64,000 bases of DNA, taken from Pseudomonas sp. A34-9. Lineage in GTDB: Bacteria; Pseudomonadota; Gammaproteobacteria; Pseudomonadales; Pseudomonadaceae. The notes beneath the pieces are model-generated. The model was not told the DNA's origin, ran no database searches, and saw nothing but the letters and a program-made list of their open reading frames with translations. The first letter of the stretch is position 1, and the number at the start of each line of letters is the position of its first letter. This document shows, in pieces, positions 59,079 through 64,000 of this stretch. Location of the stretch: positions 5,495,001 to 5,559,000 of the forward strand of contig NZ_CP119967.1 of NCBI RefSeq assembly GCF_029543085.1. Reading direction: 5' to 3'. A program made the position numbers and the translations under genes.

Positions 59079-59321
59079 ATGCTTCGTTTATTGTTCTGGA
59101 TCGTCGTGATTTTCGCCGCAATATGGTTGTGGCGTAAATTCAAGGCGCCTGCCGCGTCCAATCAATCCAATCGTGCCCCGCGCGAGCAGGACGCGCCGCC
59201 GATGGTGCGTTGCGCCCACTGCGGTGTGCATTTGCCGCGTGATCGCGCATTGAGTGTGCAACAACAGTGGTATTGCAGCCAGGCTCACCTTGAGCAAGGC
59301 CCGGGTACCCGTGATCGCTGA
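59079..59321 (+). CDS. PP0621-family small membrane protein with zinc-ribbon-like motif
   Basis: An 80-residue protein: an N-terminal membrane anchor (LRLLFWIVVIFAAIWLW, about residues 2-18), a Pro/Ser-rich linker and a C-terminal C-x2-C-x3-H ... C-x3-H motif (CAHCGVHLP and YCSQAH) suited to bind zinc. The PP0621 family is known only from genomes. It overlaps the start of pilS, so it may belong to the pilS-pilR operon; a role in sensing is a guess. Confidence 0.82.
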   Translation: MLRLLFWIVVIFAAIWLWRKFKAPAASNQSNRAPREQDAPPMVRCAHCGVHLPRDRALSVQQQWYCSQAHLEQGPGTRDR

Positions 59322-60900
59322 GGCCACCCACGCCGACAGCAAACAGGCGCAGCGCCTGCTGCGCCTTTATCATCTCTACCGCTTAAGCATCGGCATCACG
59401 CTGGTGCTGCTGATCTCCAGCAACATGGACAATCGCCTGCTGACGTCGGCCAATGACGAATTGCTGCGCGGTGGCAGTTGGCTGTACCTCGTTCTCAACA
59501 TTCTGCTCGTGGTCTTTCTTGAAAATACCCGACGCCCGGCCCAGTTGTTCAGCCTGGCGCTGGTCGATGTGCTGTTGCTCTGCGCTCTGTTCTATGCGGC
59601 CGGTGGCGTGGCCAGTGCTCTCGGCAACTTGCTGATTGTCTCGGTGGCGATCAGCAATACCTTGCTGCGTCGTCGAATTGGTCTGTTGATCGCCGCGATC
59701 GGCGCTCTGGGCATCGTCGCCTTGAGCTTTCTGCTGAGTTTCAGCCACCCCCTGAGCGCCAATGAATACTTGCAGGCCGGCACCCTCGGCGCGCTGTGCT
59801 TTGCCGCCTCGCTGTTGGTGCAAGGCTTGATTCGGCGCCTGGAGGTCAGCGAAACCTTGGCCGAGCAACGCGCCAGCGAAGTGGTGGGGCTCGAAGCCCT
59901 CAACGCGCTGATCCTGCAACGCATGCGCACCGGCATTCTGGTGCTCGACGAGGAGCGTCGGGTGCAACTGGCCAACCACAGCGCGCAAACCCTGCTCGCG
60001 CAATCGCATCTTCAGGGACATCTGATCGATGACTATTCGACGGCGCTGGTTGATCGCCTGCAACTGTGGATGAATAACCCGACCCTGCGCCCACAGAGCC
60101 TGAAAATCCCCGGCAACGGCCTGGAGCTGCAACCGAGTTTCATCGCCCTCGAACAAAGCCCAAACCAGCAAACCCTGGTGTTTCTCGAAGACCTCGCGCA
60201 AATCGCCCAACAGGCTCAGCAACTGAAACTCGCTGCGCTGGGGCGACTGACCGCTGGCATCTCCCATGAGATCCGCAATCCACTGGGAGCCATCAGTCAC
60301 GCCGCACAGCTATTGGCTGAATCCGAGGAACTCGACAGCGCGGACCGGCGTCTGACACAGATCATTCAAGACCACTCCCAGCGCATGAACCGAGTCATCG
60401 AAAACGTCCTGCAACTGTCCCGCCGCCAACAGAGCGCCCCGCAACGGCTGGATCTCAAGCCGTGGCTGGAAAACTTCGTTGCTGAAAGCCGCGAACAGGC
60501 CAGCGAGCGCCAGCAGATTCACCTGCGAGTCAATTCGGGGGATTTCACCACGTTGATGGACCCCAACCAGCTCACGCAAATTCTCGACAACCTGTTACGC
60601 AACGGCTGGCGCCACAGCGCCCTGCTGCACGATCAGGCGCAAGTCTGGCTGGCCCTGTTCATCGACCCCGACAGCCAGCTGGCGGTCCTCGAAGTGCAGG
60701 ACAACGGCCCCGGCGTGCCTGCCGATGAACAGACGCATCTGTTCGAACCGTTCTTCACCACCAGCAGCCAGGGCACCGGCCTTGGGCTTTATCTGTCCCG
60801 TGAGCTGTGCGAAAGCAACCAAGCGCGCCTAGACTTTCAATCACGCCAAGGCGGCGGCTGCTTTCGCATCACCTTTGCTCACGGACGGAAACAAAGTTGA
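59311..60900 (+). CDS. pilS: Sensor histidine kinase PilS
   Basis: A 529-residue membrane kinase regulating pilin expression. Six hydrophobic segments (about residues 30-180), a PAS domain (about 195-290), HisKA with phosphohistidine in RLTAGISHEIRNPLGAISHA (about His319), and HATPase_c with DNGPGVP and GTGLGLYLSREL. A GTG start at 59311, overlapping the previous gene, gives a length close to P. aeruginosa PilS; a TTG at 59290 is possible. The stop overlaps the pilR start. Confidence 0.92.
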   Translation: MIAEATHADSKQAQRLLRLYHLYRLSIGITLVLLISSNMDNRLLTSANDELLRGGSWLYLVLNILLVVFLENTRRPAQLFSLALVDVLLLCALFYAAGGVASALGNLLIVSVAISNTLLRRRIGLLIAAIGALGIVALSFLLSFSHPLSANEYLQAGTLGALCFAASLLVQGLIRRLEVSETLAEQRASEVVGLEALNALILQRMRTGILVLDEERRVQLANHSAQTLLAQSHLQGHLIDDYSTALVDRLQLWMNNPTLRPQSLKIPGNGLELQPSFIALEQSPNQQTLVFLEDLAQIAQQAQQLKLAALGRLTAGISHEIRNPLGAISHAAQLLAESEELDSADRRLTQIIQDHSQRMNRVIENVLQLSRRQQSAPQRLDLKPWLENFVAESREQASERQQIHLRVNSGDFTTLMDPNQLTQILDNLLRNGWRHSALLHDQAQVWLALFIDPDSQLAVLEVQDNGPGVPADEQTHLFEPFFTTSSQGTGLGLYLSRELCESNQARLDFQSRQGGGCFRITFAHGRKQS

Positions 60901-62243
60901 ATACGAGCCCACGGCAAAAAATCCTCATCGTCGACGACGAACCGGACATCCGCGAACTCCTGGAAATCACCCTGGGACGGATGAAACTCGACACCTTCAG
61001 CGCGCGCAATCTGGCTGAAGCCCAGACGCTGCTGAACCGCGAGAGCTTCGACCTGTGCCTGACCGACATGCGCCTGCCCGACGGTACGGGACTGGAACTG
61101 GTGCAGCACATTCAGCAACGTTATCCACAACTGCCCGTCGCGATGATCACCGCCTATGGCAGTCTGGAAACGGCCATCAACGCGTTGAAGGCCGGTGCTT
61201 TCGACTTTCTCACCAAACCGGTGGACCTCACCCGCCTGCGCGAACTGGTCGGCACGGCTTTGCGCATGCCGGCGGCAGGAGGCAGCTTTACAACGATTGA
61301 CCGACGCTTGCTGGGCGATTCGCCGCCGATGCGCAGTCTGCGCAAGCAAATCGACAAACTCGCTCGCAGTCAGGCACCGGTGTACATCAGTGGCGAGTCG
61401 GGCAGTGGCAAGGAACTGGTCGCCCGCCTGATTCATGAGCAGGGGCCGCGCGCCAGCCAGCCGTTCGTGCCGGTCAACTGCGGGGCAATCCCCTCGGAGC
61501 TGATGGAAAGCGAGTTTTTCGGCCATCGTAAAGGCAGTTTCACGGGCGCGGTCGAGGACAAGCCCGGGCTGTTTCAGGCAGCCAATGGCGGCACGTTGTT
61601 TCTTGATGAAGTGGCGGACTTGCCGTTGTCGATGCAAGTCAAACTGCTGCGGGCGATTCAGGAAAAAGCCGTGCGCAGTGTCGGCGGACAGCAGGAAAGC
61701 GTGGTCGATGTGCGGATCCTTTGTGCTACGCACAAGGATCTCGATGCAGAGGTCGCGGCCGAACGCTTTCGTCAGGACCTTTATTACCGCTTGAACGTCA
61801 TCGAACTGCGCGTGCCGCCCCTGCGCGAGCGCCGTGATGACATTGAAGTGCTTGCGGCCAATATGCTGAAGCGTCTGGCCAAGGACACCGGCCAACCGCC
61901 AGCTCGCTTGCATCCGCAGGCTCTGGAAGCGCTGAAGAACTACCGGTTTCCGGGCAATGTGCGGGAGTTGGAGAACGTGCTCGAACGGGCGCACACCTTG
62001 TGTGAAAACCGGACGATCGAGGCGCAGGATTTGCGTCTGAGTGAAGGCAACTGCGCGGCGGATGGCGGGATTGCCGATCTGACGCAGATCGACAATCTGG
62101 AAGATTATCTGGAGAACGTCGAGAGGAAGCTGATTCTGCAGGCGCTGGAGGAGACACGCTGGAATCGTACGGCGGCGGCGCAGCGCTTGAGTCTTTCGTT
62201 CAGGTCGATGCGCTATCGGCTGAAGAAATTGGGCCTGGATTGA
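60897..62243 (+). CDS. pilR: NtrC-family response regulator PilR
   Basis: A 448-residue sigma54 activator of pilA. Receiver (residues 10-125) with phosphoacceptor in FDLCLTDMRLPDG (about Asp59), AAA+ domain with GESGSGKE, the sigma54-contact loop as GSFTGAV (Ser for the second Ala of GAFTGA), the LFLDEVADLP box, and a Fis-type helix-turn-helix (NRTAAAQRLSLSFRSMRYRL). TTG start (60897) overlapping the pilS stop codon as TTGA; no closer ATG or GTG gives the conserved N-terminus. Confidence 0.94.
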   Translation: MNTSPRQKILIVDDEPDIRELLEITLGRMKLDTFSARNLAEAQTLLNRESFDLCLTDMRLPDGTGLELVQHIQQRYPQLPVAMITAYGSLETAINALKAGAFDFLTKPVDLTRLRELVGTALRMPAAGGSFTTIDRRLLGDSPPMRSLRKQIDKLARSQAPVYISGESGSGKELVARLIHEQGPRASQPFVPVNCGAIPSELMESEFFGHRKGSFTGAVEDKPGLFQAANGGTLFLDEVADLPLSMQVKLLRAIQEKAVRSVGGQQESVVDVRILCATHKDLDAEVAAERFRQDLYYRLNVIELRVPPLRERRDDIEVLAANMLKRLAKDTGQPPARLHPQALEALKNYRFPGNVRELENVLERAHTLCENRTIEAQDLRLSEGNCAADGGIADLTQIDNLEDYLENVERKLILQALEETRWNRTAAAQRLSLSFRSMRYRLKKLGLD

Positions 62244-62250
62244 GGGCCCC

Positions 62251-62349
62251 ATCGCGAGCAGACTCACTCCTACATTGGATCCTCGTTTAATTCACATATT
62301 GTGAACACCCGAGATCCCTGTAGGAGTGAGCCTGCTCGCGAAAGCGATC
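62251..62349. repeat. REP pair in opposite orientation, GTAGGAGTGAGCCTGCTCGCG type
   Basis: Two copies of GTAGGAGTGAGCCTGCTCGC, but here the repeat ends point outward (CGCGAGCAGACTCACTCCTAC first, then GTAGGAGTGAGCC), the reverse of all other pairs in the window. Left copy has one mismatch. Lies after pilR. Confidence 0.88.
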
Positions 62350-62374
62350 TGCCAGGCTACAGAGAAATATCTGA

Positions 62375-63475
62375 CTAAATGCGGCCTTCCGGTGCATACG
62401 GCGCCGGATCAATAATCGGCGCCCTTCCCAGCATCACATCGGCAAACAACTGACACGACGCCGGCGCCAGCACTAACCCATTGCGGTAATGCCCGCAGTT
62501 CAGCCACAACCCGTCAAACCCCGGCACCTGGCCAATATACGGAATGCCCTCCGGCGAACCCGGACGCAACCCCGCCCAGTGCCCGACCACTTCGGCAGCC
62601 GCCAGCGCTGGCAATAATTCCACCGCCGAAGCCTTGAGACTTTCCAGTGCTACCTCGGTCGGCGTCTTGTCGTAGCCTTCGTGCTCCAGTGTACTGCCAA
62701 TCAGAATGTGGCCGTCGCGACGGGGAATCGCATAACGCCCCTTGGCCAGCACCATGCTCGGCAGGAAATCCGCCGCACATTTATAGAGAATCATCTGGCC
62801 TTTGACTGGCTCGACCGGCAGTATCAGGTCCAGCGTCTTGAGCAGATCACCGCTCCACGCCCCGGCAGTCAGCACGACCTGATCACCGTTGATCACACCC
62901 TTCGACGTCTCGACGCCAACAACTCGCCCGTTCTCGCGAATAAACCCGCTGACTTCGCACTGTTCGTGAATCGTCACGTTCGGTAGCGCCTGCAAGGCCG
63001 CTTTCAGCGACTTCACCAGACGCGGATTGCGCACGTTGGCGACATCAGCCATATGGATTGCCCGCGAAAACCCACCGCCGAGCACCGGCACCGCATCGTG
63101 CGCTGCCGAGATATCCACAGCCCGCAGCGGACGATTTTCTCGCCTGGCCCAGGCCAGCGCTTCAGCTTCGTCGTCCAGGTCCAGCCAGTACAGGCCAGTG
63201 GTGTGAACCTCAGGATCGACCCCGGTATCGGCAAACAAACGCTCGCCGAGCTGTGGATAAAAATCCTGCGACCAGTGCGCCAGCGCGGTGACTGCCGGGC
63301 TGTAGCGCCACGGATACAGCGGCGAAACGATACCGCCGCCCGCCCAAGACGACTCCTGGCCGAGGTTCGAACGATCCAGCAGCACCACGCTGCGCACTTC
63401 AGAGGCGAGATTGTAGGCGGTCAGCAGGCCAATCACCCCGCCACCGACAATCACCACTTGCTGTTGCCTGGTCAT
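62375..63475 (-). CDS. thiO: Glycine oxidase ThiO (FAD-dependent)
   Basis: A 366-residue D-amino-acid-oxidase-type flavoprotein that makes iminoglycine for the thiazole part of thiamine. N-terminal FAD site VVIVGGGVIGLLTAYNLA (about residues 7-24), then SSWAGGGIVSPLYPW, and C-terminal GHYRNGLVLAPASC. The ThiO assignment rests on these motifs and size; without a thi gene nearby it could be a related D-amino-acid dehydrogenase. Start at 63475 gives MTRQQQVVIVGG. Confidence 0.85.
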   Translation of the reverse strand: MTRQQQVVIVGGGVIGLLTAYNLASEVRSVVLLDRSNLGQESSWAGGGIVSPLYPWRYSPAVTALAHWSQDFYPQLGERLFADTGVDPEVHTTGLYWLDLDDEAEALAWARRENRPLRAVDISAAHDAVPVLGGGFSRAIHMADVANVRNPRLVKSLKAALQALPNVTIHEQCEVSGFIRENGRVVGVETSKGVINGDQVVLTAGAWSGDLLKTLDLILPVEPVKGQMILYKCAADFLPSMVLAKGRYAIPRRDGHILIGSTLEHEGYDKTPTEVALESLKASAVELLPALAAAEVVGHWAGLRPGSPEGIPYIGQVPGFDGLWLNCGHYRNGLVLAPASCQLFADVMLGRAPIIDPAPYAPEGRI

Positions 63476-63531
63476 GTTTGATCCAACCGTAAAAAAGACA
63501 ATGGGCGCAAAAGGCACCCGAAAAAAGCGCC

Positions 63532-63933
63532 TCAGCGGCCCCAGCAATCCTTGGTGGTCAGCCCGGTGGTCGCGTTGTTCATGCTTCGGACACCGGTGTT
63601 GGTCAGGGTGAAATCCCCGCACTTGTCGGTGGCCATCGACGTACCCGTTTTACGGGTGGCGGTCAGCAGGAAGGTCTGGTCAGCGATGGTCGGGGTGAGG
63701 GTGTAGAAGTCATTGCCCGTGCTGAGCCCGGTGATGCCGGTGTAGACATTGTTCTTGGTGTAGAACCGTTCGAGGGTTTGCGCCTGCTCCGAGAGCAGCG
63801 ACACCACTTCGGCACGCCGGCCCTTTTTCAGGTACTCGGTATAGCTCGGTGCGGCGATGGTGATGACGATCCCGATGATCGCAATCACGATCATGATTTC
63901 GATCAGGGTAAAGCCTCGGTTGGATCTGCGCAT
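63532..63933 (-). CDS. pilE: Type IV minor pilin PilE
   Basis: A 133-residue prepilin-like protein: short leader MRRSNRG cleaved before FTLIEIMIVIAIIGIVITIA, with the mature Glu5 present. A ComP/PilE-type domain follows (YTEYLKKGRRAEVVSLLSEQ) and two cysteines near the C-terminus (DKCGD and KDCWG). It would be processed by PilD (44.4 kb). The gene follows a probable pilY1 end on the same strand and leads towards thiO. Confidence 0.92.
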   Translation of the reverse strand: MRRSNRGFTLIEIMIVIAIIGIVITIAAPSYTEYLKKGRRAEVVSLLSEQAQTLERFYTKNNVYTGITGLSTGNDFYTLTPTIADQTFLLTATRKTGTSMATDKCGDFTLTNTGVRSMNNATTGLTTKDCWGR

Positions 63934-63948
63934 GCCTCAAACTCTCGC

Positions 63949-64000
63949 TTACTGTATTTGTCGCCACATGATACGACGGCTGCCACCGCCGGACTTTTCC
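63949..64000 (-). CDS. C-terminal end of an upstream gene, probably pilY1 (partial)
   Basis: The minus-strand frame reads EKSGGGSRRIMWRQIQ and stops at 63949-63951, 15 bases before the pilE start, with a GAGG-like site between. Position directly before pilE and the GRR...WRQ-type ending suggest the end of PilY1 (pilus tip adhesin), but only 16 residues are visible. Confidence 0.4.
   Translation of the reverse strand, partial: EKSGGGSRRIMWRQIQ

Overview
The window is a dense, GC-rich stretch of chromosomal DNA from a fluorescent pseudomonad (Pseudomonas fluorescens group or a close relative). The evidence is the cbrX-cbrA-cbrB-crcZ-pcnB-folK-panB-panC block, a PrrF small RNA between a cAMP-binding protein gene and a phu haem-uptake operon, the pilA/pilB-pilC-pilD-coaE-yacG block, and eleven paired REP (REPIN-like) repeats of the kind scattered through P. 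fluorescens genomes. No prophage, transposase, CRISPR array or plasmid function was seen; this is mostly core genome with a few accessory details.

Layout. 1-4.8 kb (minus strand): start of msrP, pssA, and the branched-chain amino acid genes ilvI-ilvH-ilvC behind a long structured leader. 4.9-10.6 kb: a DUF4124 protein, yqcC, a TPR lipoprotein, mrcB (PBP1B) and a fused phosphotransferase/P-loop kinase. 10.6-16.7 kb: pentapeptide-repeat and TfoX-like proteins, a cAMP-binding protein, the Fur-type prrF sRNA, the haem operon phuT-phuU-phuV-phuW (minus strand) and a Rieske protein. 16.6-20.4 kb: sfsA, an aminotransferase, dksA and gluQ. 20.5-30.3 kb: the carbon-catabolite regulators cbrX-cbrA-cbrB with sigma54-dependent crcZ, then pcnB-folK and panB-panC-panD. 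30.5-39.9 kb: pgi, acs, an MpaB-family oxygenase, an rRNA methyltransferase-like protein, a large DUF748 protein and a DUF2845 protein. 40.1-48.6 kb: a BON protein, type IV pilin pilA divergent from pilB-pilC-pilD-coaE-yacG, a CbiM-like membrane protein, DUF1780, MOSC and DUF3094 proteins. 48.7-53 kb: a type II NADH dehydrogenase, an EF-hand protein with EGKCG motifs, a chemoreceptor and a four-gene tRNA operon (Asn, Pro, Lys, Pro). 53.2-59 kb: clpB with a heat-shock promoter, pgeF, rluD, bamD. 59-64 kb: a small zinc-ribbon membrane protein, pilS-pilR, thiO and minor pilin pilE, with the probable end of pilY1 at the edge.

The functional themes are carbon and iron regulation by small RNAs (CbrB-sigma54-CrcZ and Fur-PrrF), type IV pilus assembly with its sigma54 circuit (PilS-PilR acting on the pilA promoter within the same window), pantothenate/CoA synthesis, branched-chain amino acid synthesis, and envelope biogenesis. 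The least expected items are an orphan EF-hand protein whose N-terminal half looks like an HvfA-type RiPP precursor, a candidate attenuator in the ilvI leader, a palindromic insertion-like element that supplies the last codons of pgeF, and a haem operon with no receptor or PhuS gene beside it.
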